Shown: in pieces, positions 1 to 16,846 of the stretch | Numbering within the stretch: position 1 is the stretch's first letter | Layout of the letters: the number at the start of each line of letters is the position of its first letter | Source of the DNA: Hevea brasiliensis | Lineage: Eukaryota > Streptophyta > Magnoliopsida > Malpighiales > Euphorbiaceae | Reading direction: 5' to 3' | DNA: 64,000 nt | Assembly (NCBI RefSeq): GCF_030052815.1 | Contig: NC_079510.1 | Span: 31,945,823-32,009,822 of the forward strand | Position numbers and translations under genes: made by a program | Notes under the pieces: generated by a model | The model's database searches: none | The model's input: only the letters and a program-made list of their open reading frames with translations | Told to the model about the DNA's origin: nothing

Positions 1-2670
1 CATGGCTATGAAGGTAGAAAGGCAACTTAAAAGCAAGTCAAAATTTGGAGGAAATGTAGGTACTTCTTCATCTTGGAAGTCTAACTAGAAGAAGGAGGAT
101 AGAGAAAATGCTGTTAGCAAATATAAGAAAAATGAGGAAAAGGAAAAGAAGGTGGAGAAGAAATTTGTAGAAAGTAAAGGAAAGGAGGTTGCAACTACTA
201 CCCGAAATAGAGATGTGAAGTGTTTTAGGTGTTTGGGCAGTGGACACATAGCTCCTCAATGCCCTAACAAGAGAGTCATGGTCATGAGAGAAAATGGTGA
301 GATAGAAACGGAGGAGGAAATTGTGAGTGATTCCACATCTTCAGGGGAGGAGGATGCAGAGGTAGAATATGCTGCTGAAGGAAGTGCTCTAGTGATTATG
401 AGAGCATTAAATACTCAAGTAAAGGAGGATGTTGGTGATGAATTGCAAAGAGAAACAATTTTCCATACAAGGTGTCTTATCCAAGACAAAGCTTGTAGTG
501 TCATCATTGATAGGGGAAGTTGTGCCAATGTTGCTAGTACTATTTTGGTGCAGAGATTAGGGTTGAGGACTTTGAAACACCCTAGACCCTATAAATTGCA
601 ATGGTTGAATGAATGCGGTGAGGTGAAAGTAACAAAACGAGTGCTGATTTCCTTTGCAATAAGAAAGTATCAAGATGAGGTTATATGTGACGTGGTTCCA
701 ATGCAAGCTGGCCATTTATTACTTGGTCGATCATGGCAATTTGATAGAAAGGTGATCTACGATGGGTATAAAAATAGGTATTCTTTTGAAATGAATGGAA
801 GGAAAATCATTTTGGCGCCTATGATACCAAAACAGATTTATGAAGACCAAACAAGGCTTAAGCAAGCAATGGGTGAGGTAAAATCAAGAGTGGCCGAAAA
901 GAGAGCAGAGAAGAAAAGAAGGAGTGAAAAGAAATTGACTGAAAATGTTGTGAGTGAGCAAGACAAGGGTGGTTGTGAGGAAAGAAAATAGAGTAAAGAA
1001 AACATTCCAAGAGTGCTTGAAAAAGGTGAAACTTCTACAAGAAAAGGAGAGTCAAAGTGGAAAGAGGGGAGAGAAAATTAAGCTTGTATGCTAAAGGAAG
1101 AGATGTGAGGAATGCCATGTTTGCTAACAAGCAAATGTTATTAATTGTGTTTAAGGACTCTTGTTTATCCACATCTGACCTTGACCCCAATTTGCCTAGT
1201 GTTGTTGTCTCCCTTTTGCAGGAATATGAGGCTGTGCTACCTGAGGAGATGCCAGCTGGACTACCAGCTATTCAAGGGATTGAGCACCAAATTGATTTTA
1301 TACCTGGAGCAGTTATTCCCAACCGTCCAGCCTATAGAACTAATCCTGAAGAAACTAAAGAATTACAAAGGCAAGTTGAGGAATTGCTAGCTAAGGGTTA
1401 CGTGAGAGAAAGTATGAGCCCTTATGCTGTACCCGTCCTTTTGGTATCAAAGAAAGATGGCACATGGCGCATGTGTGTGGATTGTAGGGCGGTCAACAAA
1501 ATCACTGTAAAGTATCGTCACCCTATACTTAGATTGGATGATATGTTGGATGAACTTTGTGGTGCGTGTGTTTTTACCAAAATTGACTTGAAAAACGGAT
1601 ATCATCAAATTCGCATGAAAGTAGGTGATGAATGGAAGACTGCATTTAAAACAAAGCATGGACTATATGAGTGGTTAGTGATGCCTTTTGGGCTAACTAA
1701 TGCTCCTAGCACTTTTATGAGATTGATGAATCATGTGTTGCGTGCTTTTATTGGAAGATTTGTTGTTGTTTATTCTGATGATATATTGGTTTACAGTAGA
1801 GGCATGAATGAACATATGCATCATTTAAGAGCTGTATTCGATGTGTTAAGAAAGGAAAAATTATATGCTAACTTGAAGAAATGTTCATTTTGCATGAAAA
1901 AGGTTGTCTTTTTAGGATTTGTCATTAGTGCTAATGGTGTTGAAGTTGATGATGAAAAAATTAGAGCTATTAAAGACTGGCGCATTCCAAAGTCTGCATC
2001 TGAAGTACGTAGTTTCCATGGACTAGCTAGTTTCTATAGAAGATTTATTAAGAATTTCAGTACCATTGCAGCACCATTGAATGATCTTGTCAAAAAGAAT
2101 GTTAATTTTGTTTGGGAACAGAAACAAGATGATGCTTTTCACAAAATTAAAGACATGTTATGTTCTGCTCCTGTGTTGGCTTTACCTGATTTTTCTAAGA
2201 CTTTTGAGATTGAGTGTGACGCATCAGGAATAGGTATTGGAGCCGTTTTAATGCAGGATAAGAGACCAATAGCATACTTTAGTGAGAAGCTTAATGGAGC
2301 AGCTTTGAACTATTCTACATATGACAAAGAGTTGTATGCATTGGTACGTGCCTTGGAAATGTGGCAATATTACCTTTGGCCAAAGCAATTTGTCATCCAC
2401 ACAGATCATGAGTCATTGAAGCATATCAAGGGGCAAAATAAGTTGAGTAGGCGTCATGCAAAATGGGTTGAGTTCATTGAGACCTTCCCATATGTGATTC
2501 AATACAAACATGGGAAAGAAAATGTGGTTGCTGATGCCTTATCTCGAAGGTATAACCTTCTTGCCCTTCTTGATGCAAAGTTATTGGGATTTGAATATGT
2601 GAAAGAATTATATGCTGAAGATAATGACTTTGCTAGAGTGTATGTAGCTTGTGAAAAGAATGCTTTTGAA
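1..2670 (+). mobile_element. Ty3/gypsy LTR retrotransposon fragment (gag-pro-RT-RNase H)
   Basis: The internal region of a Ty3/gypsy element runs in from the left edge. In order it shows a gag zinc knuckle, an aspartic protease domain, reverse transcriptase and RNase H. The integrase expected after RNase H is absent: at about 2668 the element is joined to unrelated LTR-type sequence. No LTR belonging to it is visible. Domain order and motifs are seen directly; the family assignment rests on established knowledge of Ty3/gypsy polyproteins. It is inactive: gag holds an internal stop, gag-pro and RT lie in different frames, and integrase is missing. Confidence 0.9.
2..991 (+). pseudogene. gypsy gag C-terminus and protease, decayed
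   Basis: One reading frame enters from the window edge, is stopped by TAG at 86-88, and is open again from 89 to the TAG at 989-991. The region from 152 has lysine- and glutamate-rich sequence, then a CCHC zinc knuckle (CFRC, GH four residues later, then C) that would bind element RNA. An aspartic protease fold follows. The catalytic region reads IIDRGSCANVAS, with an arginine next to the aspartate where the family normally has a small residue (D-[TSG]-G), so the protease is probably dead. LLGRSWQFDRK near the end is the usual distal protease motif. The true gag start lies outside the window. Confidence 0.85.
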
Positions 2671-2730
2671 CTTAATTTGATTGATTCTGCCGTAAAATTT
2701 TGGTTCTCCACACAAATGGTTGAATTTTAA
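1057..2730 (+). pseudogene. gypsy reverse transcriptase-RNase H, truncated before integrase
   Basis: This is an open frame of 557 codons in a different frame from gag-pro. The first in-frame start triplet is GTG, so it was translated as part of a polyprotein and not on its own. RT motifs are in order: [25 protein letters not shown], the LPFG-like block [14 protein letters not shown], and the catalytic box [11 protein letters not shown], which keeps both aspartates. RNase H follows with [12 protein letters not shown], the active-site YDKELYAL and HTDHESLKH, and then ADALSRR. The last roughly 20 codons (after 2668) are not element-derived; they come from the adjoining repeat. No integrase HHCC or DDE core is present. 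Confidence 0.9.
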
Positions 2731-2852
2731 GCTGAAATTTAATTTGGAAACTACTGAAGTGGGGTATAAACACCCTATAAATTTTCAGGAATTTCTGGAT
2801 CTATTTGCTATGTGAACTTAATTTGATCGTGTCTGCCTCAAAATTTTGGTTC
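2668..2852 (+). repeat. 39-bp direct repeat at the gypsy breakpoint
   Basis: Bases 2668-2706 and 2814-2852 match at about 34 of 39 positions; both begin GAACTTAATTTGAT and end AAAATTTTGGTTC. The first copy is read through by the RNase H frame, so the sequence switch from gypsy to the neighbouring repeat occurs at or just before 2668. Confidence 0.65.
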
Positions 2853-3304
2853 AGTAGGCAAACAATATCAAACAACCCCCAAAATTTACACCCAACGTCT
2901 TCAACACACCGAAATATTGCTGGTAAAGTTTCAGGCCTAATAGGTAAGTTGAACTCAATGACCCAAATAATATCTCATGCTTGATATCAAAATGAAGGAA
3001 GCAAGATGGATAGTTAGAATAATGGCTTTGGCTTGATTAACCCAAAACCCTAAAACAAACTCAACAAAACAAATTTTTAAATAAATAAGTCATACTAAAC
3101 ACCAAGAGCCAATTTCGGTCAAGCATACAATGAACAAAAATGTGAATAACAGAAACACAATAAAAAGCAAAACAAGGTTTAGCAAGAAAGAACCAGATGC
3201 AAGATGAAGAAGAAGAAACAAATATGGAACTAGAGCCAAACAGCAAATATGAAAAAGGTAACAAACACACAAATAGAGAATCTACCTTGTTTGGACGTCC
3301 CTTT
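2853..3304 (-). other. Gene-free leader-like sequence of a minus-strand LTR element
   Basis: No credible gene is seen. The stretch lies immediately internal to a minus-strand primer-binding site, so it is best read as the untranslated leader of an LTR element on that strand. The minus-strand open frame here (3061-3372) crosses the primer-binding site into the LTR and is not a gene. Confidence 0.4.
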
Positions 3305-3316
3305 GCTCTGATACCA
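3305..3316 (-). other. tRNA-iMet primer-binding site of an LTR element
   Basis: Reading the minus strand gives TGGTATCAGAGC, the standard plant primer-binding site complementary to the 3' end of initiator tRNA-Met. Four bases separate it from the LTR end at 3321 (minus-strand ...GTACA). This fixes the orientation of the element as minus, opposite to the gypsy fragment at 1-2670. Confidence 0.8.
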
Positions 3317-3320
3317 AAAC

Positions 3321-3715
3321 TGTACTCACAAAAATTTAACACACAATAAAATTCTTGAACGAGACGGATCAAAACGAGTAATCAAGAAAGCAATAATGTG
3401 ACTCAAGAAGTCAAGAAAAGAAAAGCTCAAGCATGGAAATGTAATGCAATAAGGAATCAAGAAAGAAGACACCAAAATAAAAGAGTAGTAAGCTAGAAAA
3501 GTGACAACCTAAAGAAGTGATATCAAGCTTAAATATCCAAGTTTGCCACCAACTTATCACAATTACCAGCAGCTCACACAATACATCAAGAATTGCATAA
3601 ATTTAGAATCACCAAGCAAACGAGTGTATTTTGATTTGAAATTGAGTAGGCAAATGCAACCCAATACTGATTAATTGCTGCTAGAATTTCAGGCTTTTCT
3701 TGACATGATTACAAT
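3321..3715 (-). mobile_element. Partial 5' LTR of a minus-strand retroelement
   Basis: The edge next to the primer-binding site is clear: on the plus strand it starts TGTACTCAC. The outer edge is not resolved and is placed near 3715, before the hAT-like sequence begins. No partner LTR was found in the window. The family (Copia or Gypsy) cannot be told from the LTR alone. Confidence 0.5.
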
Positions 3716-3734
3716 GTAAACCAAATTTAACCCG

Positions 3735-4212
3735 CAAAAATCACCTTACCCGAATCTGAATTCAAATTCGATTAATATTATAAAAATCTAAATCCGTCCC
3801 AAACCTATTTAAAATATATTCTCAACTATCCGAACCCGTCCCAAACTCAATTATTATTACCCAAAAAAATTTAAACCCATTTAATTTTATATATTTTGAT
3901 TAATATTTTGTATAAAAAACTATTTTAATTAATAATTTATATTTAAAAAATTTAATAATTTTATAAAATATTTAAATTTTATTTTATATAAAATAAAATT
4001 TATAAATATTATTATAAAATATATATTTTATATTTAATTAAATATTAATGTAAATAGATTCAAAAAATAGATACTCAACGTATAAAACTCAAACTCGACT
4101 CAAACCTAACATAGGTATAATTTTTTAAATTCAAATTCAATTATATAATACCCAAATCTATCCTATTAAAATTCGATCGGATAAAATACCTACGAAAATC
4201 TCTGACCATCCC
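3735..4212. mobile_element. Decayed non-autonomous hAT-like element
   Basis: The left part repeats short motifs of the type ACCCGCAAAA, TTACCCGAATC and CCGAACCCG. These resemble the subterminal region of the hAT element at 54881. The right part ends GACCATCCC, which resembles the inverse of a hAT terminus (TAGGGTTGGC...). No target duplication can be defined, and the ends are approximate. Confidence 0.4.
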
Positions 4213-5420
4213 AAAGTCTAACAAGGTGACGTGCATTTTGAGTGAGAACAAAATTTTCTTTCTTTGAGATTCTTCTATATTAAATGAATTAATTTAATAA
4301 AAATTAAAATTTGTTATTAAAATTTGAAAGTAATGAACACTGCAAGAATTAAAACCTATTTGTCCATGGAAATTATTATTTTTTTAAAAAGTTAAAATAA
4401 AATATTTTTTAAATAAAATATTAAAAATATTGTTTATTCTTTAATGCTTTACCTAACTTTTGAAAAATATGTATACTTAATCGTTTTATTCACGGTTCGC
4501 GTGAATTATTTATTATTTTATTTTAATAATATAATATAATTTTTTATTATATTAAAATTTCTATTAATGATAAAGTTTTTAATTAATTATGTTGAATGTA
4601 ATTTGAATGTATGTTAAAATTTTGAGTAATTATATGTATAAATAGTCACATATGCTCAAATGTATTCTCTTAAGAAATATTGAGCTAATATTGAATAAAT
4701 AATAATAAAAAAATCATAAAATGTCAATAATCATTTCTTAATTTGTTAATTTTTCCTTTGCTCTTCTTGTTTTTTATTTAGATTTTCATTTTATTATTTT
4801 AAATAAAATTTTAACAAGTGAAAAAAATGGAAATTTTAATAATCTTTATAGTCAATATTTGAATAATGAACAATAAATTTAATTTAAAGTGTTTATTTAT
4901 TTTTAATAGTAACTTATATAATTTTTTATTTAATTAAAAATATAAAAATATATATCATTTAATTTTAAATTTTAAAAATAAAATTATTGATAAATTATTT
5001 TTAAAATGTATTAATTTTAATTTTTTAATATGTCAAATGGCTATTTTTAAATATTTTCACTAAATTAAGTGGCACAGTTTTATAAATTATTTCTTAAGGT
5101 CATTTTTAGCAATAGCTTTTAAGATAATATTTAGTATTTTGATCAGAGTCAAAACACTACTTATTTTATTTATAATGTTCGATGACATAGTATTCATATT
5201 AACTTTTAAAGGTTGATGAAATAGTTCATGAAAAGTTATTTCTCTTAATTTTTAGAAGTCGAAAAAGCGTTTTCATTAAGGTCAATAAAATTTTATTATT
5301 ATTTTTATATTTAATAGCTAATCTAACAGTTATTTTTACGAATACTTCTAATTTAATAGTTATGTAAACAGTTAACCACTAATAATTAACAGCTACTAAA
5401 ATAATTAACAGTTACTAGAA

Positions 5421-5489
<69 letters not shown>

Positions 5490-6300
5490 TTACTTTTAAT
5501 TTATGAAAATGTTACTCCACTTTTAGTTTTAAATAAATATTATTTTTTAAAAATTTTTTTGTATATGATAATGTAGTATAGTACATGTTTTAATATTTTA
5601 TTACATTTAAAATCTAATAAGAAATAGAGAATTTGATAAACCAATAAGTTTTCTGTTTTCTAATTTTTTTAATAAAATTCGAAAATTAAAAAAAAAAATC
5701 CACAACTAAACAAGTATTCAAATCAAAAGTTTCTTTAAGAAGTGGCAAATGTTAAACTAAAAAAAAAAAAAAACTATTAAAAAAAGTAAAAATCACTCAA
5801 ATCGAATTTAACCTGTTTAATGTTAAAATAAGACATTTATATTTTTATAATTTAATATACTGATTTCGATTTAAATATTGTTAAAATTGATTTTATCAAT
5901 TTATTTGAATAAAATACTGCAAACTTATCCAAATTAATTTATATACAACTCTAATTAATACTCATTTATAATAAAAAAAAATCATTTATATTTATTTTAT
6001 TATAAATTTGAGATATAAATATGAATCATATCATATATTTTATACCTTATACCAATTATCTTGAATTATATTTTAAAACTTTTCAAATAATGTCAATCTT
6101 TTTGTAAGATTCTGCTAATTGCGACCTCGTTAGTAAATTTAATAAATTATTAAATATATTCAATATATATATATATATTTACTAATAAAATAATAAATCA
6201 TCTTTTTATTTTTATTACATAACTATTTATATGAATATATAATTTACTATTATATAATGTTATATCTTTATTATGTACCGGATGCACTATATAATTTGCC
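4213..6300. other. AT-rich intergenic DNA, no gene seen
   Basis: This stretch consists of long A/T runs, short poly-A tracts and one long AT dinucleotide array. No reading frame with protein-like composition, no RNA gene and no clear element ends were recognised. Confidence 0.7.
5425..5486. repeat. (AT)n microsatellite, about 31 units
   Basis: This is an uninterrupted TA dinucleotide array of about 62 bp, the longest in the window. Confidence 0.95.
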
Positions 6301-6520
6301 CGCAAATTTTCCAAGAAACATCCAGCATGTCCACTTTATTCCACAACCTGTGTCTTTCTTTCAAACACTGACATGACATCGACCTTTTCAATACATTTCC
6401 TGGAAGTTCTAAGCAAATTCACCTAGACAAAACTCATATATTTATTATTCAAAGCAAAACCTTTCTCCGCTGGTGGGATGAAGATGCCTGGAAAGGGGAA
6501 AAAAATATGCTAAACCTATC

Positions 6521-6528
6521 TATAAAAA
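6521..6528 (+). promoter_or_regulatory. TATA box of the 163-aa membrane protein gene
   Basis: TATAAAAA lies 89 bp upstream of the ATG at 6610, a normal distance for a plant gene with a short 5' leader. It stands out in a locally less AT-rich, C-rich stretch. Confidence 0.6.
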
Positions 6529-6609
6529 TCCCTAAACAGCTGAGAGTTTCCAGACCATCCTCATATCTTCCACTACCATAACCAAAACACTTCGTTACAA
6601 GTTTCAGAA

Positions 6610-7101
6610 ATGTCTCCAAACCATGACAGTGAAAACCCGGCCCGTTCTTCTACTTCTAGCTTTGCACAATCCATCTCCTGCTTGTACTTGACACTTAACA
6701 GCATAACCACAATCTACAGAGCATATATAAACAACGACATGCCAATGGTAGCCTTTATAATTTTTGTGTACTTGGGTTATTTTATATTGGACTACTGCGT
6801 AGTAATCTACAATCGTTTGCCTTCAAAGGAGGAATCACCCAAGAAGGAATTCTTGAAAGTCACTATATGGGGCTTGTCTTCTGCCATTTTCTTTGGATTT
6901 TCTTACCAATTTTCAACCTTCATGAGCCTTTTCGTTGTTGTGCCTATGTATGGATTTGCTATTGTCAGCAGTGTGTTTCTCTTCTATTTCTACTTCCTCC
7001 GTGACAATAACCACAGTGGTTGTAACTCAGAGATTTTGCAGTCTTCTTGTGCTGTCAAGAATGATAACAAGTCTGGTGTTAGCACTTTCGAAAATGTCTA
7101 G
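6610..7101 (+). CDS. Small multi-pass membrane protein of unknown function, 163 aa
   Basis: Single-exon reading frame from ATG to TAG. The N-terminus is polar (about residues 1-16, rich in Ser, Asn and Pro). Four hydrophobic segments follow at roughly 18-38, 46-68, 84-103 and 107-130. The third and fourth are separated by only a few residues. A charged loop (RLPSKEESPKKEF) lies between segments 2 and 3. The C-terminal 30 residues are hydrophilic and Ser/Asn-rich. There is no signal peptide cleavage site or known catalytic motif. A TATA box sits upstream, and base composition and codon use differ sharply from the AT-rich flanks, which supports a real gene. I do not recognise a characterised family. 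It resembles uncharacterised plant four-helix membrane proteins, but function cannot be inferred. Confidence 0.7.
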   Translation: MSPNHDSENPARSSTSSFAQSISCLYLTLNSITTIYRAYINNDMPMVAFIIFVYLGYFILDYCVVIYNRLPSKEESPKKEFLKVTIWGLSSAIFFGFSYQFSTFMSLFVVVPMYGFAIVSSVFLFYFYFLRDNNHSGCNSEILQSSCAVKNDNKSGVSTFENV

Positions 7102-7683
7102 CGCTGGAAAATGTCTAGCGACTTCTTCTAATGTTCTTTAGCGTGTGGGGTCCATGTGATCTTGTGTTTGTCGAGGAGGGAAATAATTTGGACAGTTATA
7201 TATTTCGAGTTTTAATTTTATAAAAATTTTAATATTATATTTGAAAACTATTTCTTTTTTTTATTATTTAGTTTTTCGATGGATATATAATTAATTAATT
7301 TAAACAAGTTGAATTATATTTTCACAGTCTCTTTCTCACTTTTACTACTATATCAATGGCTGGTAACTATTCGAACATACTTCTCTAATTTCCTTACGAA
7401 TTAGGAATTCGTTCACTTATGAAAATTTGAAATAATTTTCTGAATTGTTTTAAGAAAATTGAAAATTAGTATTTTATCTTTCAATGTGTTAATTTTTTAA
7501 AAATCAAAATTATTTTATAATTTTTAATTATCAAAATTAAATAATTATTTAAAAATATTTATTTATATTAATAAAAATTAATCATATTATCATAAAATAA
7601 AAAAAATAAATATTAAAAATTTTTAAAAGCACAATAAGTTTTGAATATATTTTATAATTATTTATTTTTTAATTATTAATATT
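7102..7683. other. Intergenic, no gene seen
   Basis: AT-rich DNA between the membrane protein gene and the tRNA. It presumably contains the 3' UTR of the former. No repeat ends were recognised. Confidence 0.6.
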
Positions 7684-7687
7684 AAAA
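7684..7687 (-). terminator. Pol III terminator of tRNA-Ala
   Basis: A TTTT run on the minus strand lies about 10 bases past the tRNA 3' end, the usual place and form of a plant Pol III terminator. A second T run follows within another few bases. Confidence 0.6.
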
Positions 7688-7697
7688 TAATTTTAAA

Positions 7698-7770
7698 TGG
7701 AGATGCGGGGTATCGATCCCCGTACCTCTCGCATGCTAAGCGAGCGCTCTACCATCTGAGCTACATCCCC
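7698..7770 (-). tRNA. tRNA-Ala (AGC), 73 nt, no intron
   Basis: The minus strand folds as a complete cloverleaf. The acceptor stem GGGGATG pairs with CATCTCC, including the G3:U70 pair that is the identity element for alanyl-tRNA synthetase. The discriminator base is A73. The anticodon AGC lies at 7735-7737. The A box (TAGCTCAGATGG) and the B box (GGGGATCGATACCCC arm) are intact, so Pol III transcription is expected. CCA is not encoded, as in nuclear tRNA genes. It is transcribed away from the NDUFAF7 gene, 128 bp apart. Confidence 0.95.
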
Positions 7771-7898
7771 AAATAATAATTTTGTTCCAGACATGATAGG
7801 TTGGACGATTTAGAAGTTGAACTCTCAGGTCTCCCTTTTGAGTCCAGGCGGGCTCCTCGTCCACAGGAAGTGGCAGCGGCAACAAACCACAAAGCAAA

Positions 7899-14057
<6,159 letters not shown>

Positions 14058-14870
14058 AGTTTGAGATGCTTTATGTTTTGTAAGATTTTCTAACTCAAGC
14101 ATTTATGCATTGATAGTTTATTATATTATGCAATAAGTTTCTAGTTTTATATTTCTTGCAAAATCTGGTTCCATCTTATATATTGAGGTGTGTATTCAAG
14201 GCTATTTTTATACTGTGATTAGTTTAAAACGGTCATTCCTCAGTTCAATGTTGTCAATAGAAAATATAAGAAGAAATTAAAAAAATGTAAATATGTCATT
14301 TAGTATAACATCACTAGGGATATGCTTTATTTTCAACACCCACGTCTCTGATTCAATTATATAGAATTTGAATGGTTTGAGAATGAGATAGGTGTGGATT
14401 TAGATAGAATTCAAGTTTAATGTTAGTTAATATTTTATACTAATAAAATAATATTTAGCAGAATGGAACGACATGGGAGTGTGCATCTCTTATATTAAGA
14501 TGCAAGAAATATAATTTTTCTTCTTGAGCAGTTTTTTTTTTATAATTTTTTTTCATGAGTAATTATGTTGCATTTCAGTAGTGTCTTAATTATAATAAAT
14601 TTCTTGTGCAAGCATTTTGAATGATTAGTGTTGCTTGTTTGTCAAATAAACGCTGTTGACATTATTAATAATTAATTAATTAAAATAAGTGGGGTGGTTC
14701 AGGGCATTAAATGCATTTTGACAAGTGGCTTAGGACACTTGTTAACAACACTCTTTTTTAATTAAATCATAAATACTAATTGTTGACTGTTTTGGTGTTT
14801 GATCATTTGATTCATCTGAATTTTTTTTTTTAAATAAAAGACTATGAGTTAAATTACATTATATATATAT
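14058..14870. other. NDUFAF7 3' flank, no gene seen
   Basis: This holds the presumed 3' UTR and then AT-rich intergenic DNA. No reading frames or repeat ends were recognised. Confidence 0.6.
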
Positions 14871-14883
14871 ATTTTTAGGGATA

Positions 14884-15489
14884 TATCTAGGCTCAGTCCT
14901 TCAAGTAGATGGGGGATGTGAGGAGGATGTTAGTCATAGGATTAAAGCCGGATGGTTGAAGTGGAGACGTGACATGGGAGTTTTATGTGATCGTAAGATT
15001 CCCAATAAATTAAAAGGAAAATTCTACCGTACAGCCATACGACCGGCTATGCTATATGGTAGTGAGTGTTGGGCACTGAAAGAGTCGTATGCATCTAAGA
15101 TAAGAGTTGCAGAGATGAGAATGTTAAGGTGAATGAGTGGCCATACTAGACTAGATAAAGTCCGTAATGAAAGTATTAGAGAAAAGGTAGGAGTGGTGCC
15201 AATTGAAGATAAGTTGAGAGAAGGGAGATTGAGGTGGTTTGGTCATGTGAAGCGTAGACATACGGAGGCTCCAGTTAGACAAGTAGAGCACATTAGGCTA
15301 GAGGATAGAAAGAAAAAAAAGGGGTAGACCTAAATTGACTTGGAGGAGAGTAGTACAGCATGACTTAGAAGCATTACACATTTCTGAGGATTTAACCCAA
15401 AATCGTTCAGAGTGGAAAAAGCGAATCCATATAGCCGACCCCAAATTTTTTGGATAAAGGCTTAGTTGAGTTGAGTTGAGTTGAGTTGA

Positions 15490-15490
<1 letters not shown>
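14884..15490 (+). mobile_element. 5'-truncated RTE-type LINE, 3' end with (TTGAG)n tail
   Basis: Translation gives the C-terminal part of a non-LTR reverse transcriptase: YLGSVLQ, then [44 protein letters not shown] and finally RIHIADPKFFG. One TGA (15130-15132) replaces a codon in the conserved MLRW-type motif, and an A-run near 15320 causes a frameshift. The 3' end is a (TTGAG) pentanucleotide repeat (15466-15490) instead of poly(A), as is usual for plant RTE elements. A 13-bp ATTTTTAGGGATA occurs at 14871-14883 and 15528-15540 and may be the target duplication, later separated from the tail by an AT array. The copy is dead. Confidence 0.88.

Positions 15491-15522
<32 letters not shown>
15491..15522. 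repeat. (TA)n microsatellite after the LINE tail
   Basis: TA dinucleotide array directly following the (TTGAG)n tail. Confidence 0.9.
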
Positions 15523-15524
<2 letters not shown>

Positions 15525-15681
15525 GTAATTTTTAGGGATAAAAGAGTATATTTTGTATTTATTAGTGTGATGGGTCAAATATAGTTTTGTATCATTCCTG
15601 TCACACTCCATTGTGTCCTTAATGTTTTATAGGAGTGACTAGTTGGCTAATGTTAGGCCCAGCAAGTCATCGATTGTTGAG

Positions 15682-15851
15682 TCTTTGTCACTTTACTCTT
15701 GTAAGTTTCTCTTTGTCACTTTACTCTTGTAGGTTTCTCTGTTTACAAGTGATGTGAGGATTGCATGTCTCCTTGTATTGATTATGTACTCTTGTAGGTT
15801 TTTCTGTTTACAAGTGATGTGAGGATTGCATGTCTCCTTATATTGATTATG
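15682..15851. repeat. Nested short tandem duplications
   Basis: A 65-bp unit beginning TACTCTTGTAGG is repeated head to tail (15722-15786, 15787-15851) with two substitutions. Immediately upstream, a roughly 29-bp unit containing TTTGTCACTTTACTCTTGTA is also duplicated and overlaps the first. No coding sequence is present. Confidence 0.85.
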
Positions 15852-16045
15852 TTATAAGAATAAAACAAATAATCTGTCTATTGAATGTTTTTGTCCCAAT
15901 TTTTGATGTGTTTATTGTACTTGTGATGCTTGTCTGCATGTGATGTTTGTGATGTTTTTTCAATCGGCTTGTTAGAGTCTCATGCTAATAAAATATTTAT
16001 TTTGATCCGCATATTATTGTGAAATTCTCTGGCTCACTTGTCTTG

Positions 16046-16048
<3 letters not shown>

Positions 16049-16087
<39 letters not shown>
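16049..16087. repeat. (AT)n microsatellite
   Basis: About 39 bp of uninterrupted AT dinucleotide. Confidence 0.92.
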
Positions 16088-16090
<3 letters not shown>

Positions 16091-16582
16091 TTTTTAAAAT
16101 ATTAAGTGAATTTCCGCTGTCTCTGCATTCTATTAATAACATCGGGGAACGATACAGATTTCATCTAAAATTCGACAGATAGTTTCTTAATTAAGGATTC
16201 AAGTGAACGTTAAATCTTTATAAATGTAAGTTGTGCTCCGTTTATGATACAGTTTAGAGGTTAAAAAATAATTTAAAATGATTACTTAAAAAAATTAATC
16301 TTCTTAAAAAAAATTGAAAAATTCCATTTTATTTTTAAAAATTTTTACAATTAAAATATAATAGATTATATTAAAATTATAAAGCGTGTAATAAATACTT
16401 TAGATTATATAGGAAACTAAAATTTCTCATAGAACGACAAGCATGATGTATTCATTGATTAAAGAAAAAATCTACATCTTCATTCCGGGGAAGTTCCCAT
16501 CAGTACAGACCAATTAATTGGGCATCCTAAAGAAATCGTAAATCTTATCTAACTCACGTCAACTCAATGCAGAACAAACCAT

Positions 16583-16846
16583 TCATTTTAATTCCTCTCG
16601 TTACCGTTGAAGCACCGCCACCACTAGAGTAACGAGATTCCCCATCACTATATCCACGGCCGTGACCACCACTGTCATCACGGTTGTAGCTACCTTCACG
16701 GCGCCCACTACCTCTATAGTTGCCACCGCCTCCATCACGGCTGTACTCATCGTTGCCACCTCCTCTTCTGCAGGACTAAGCTTCATTCAGTAATATTGTT
16801 CTGACCGTCATTCCTTCGATAGCATGACTATTGGTTGGCCAAAGTA
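16583..16846 (-). pseudogene. Glycine-rich RNA-binding protein (GRP7/8 type), C-terminal retrocopy fragment
   Basis: Reading the minus strand from 16846, the first part matches the end of an RRM (AIEGM and then NEA in shifting frames). It passes into a glycine/arginine-rich tail containing RRGGGNDEYSRDGGGGNYRG and later HGRGYSDGESRYSSGGG. Several small deletions shift the frame in the RRM part, and a TAG follows NEA. The N-terminal RRM with RNP1 and RNP2 is missing and no exon for it was found upstream. Plant GRPs of this class bind RNA in circadian and cold responses; this copy cannot. The family is assigned from the composition and the RRM end. No A-tail was seen, so retrocopy is inference. 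Confidence 0.75.

Noticed and set aside
3061..3372. Minus-strand open frame of 103 codons, hydrophobic and Cys/Phe-rich
   Set aside because: It spans a primer-binding site and LTR edge on that strand; hydrophobicity comes from translating A/T- and TTC-rich DNA.
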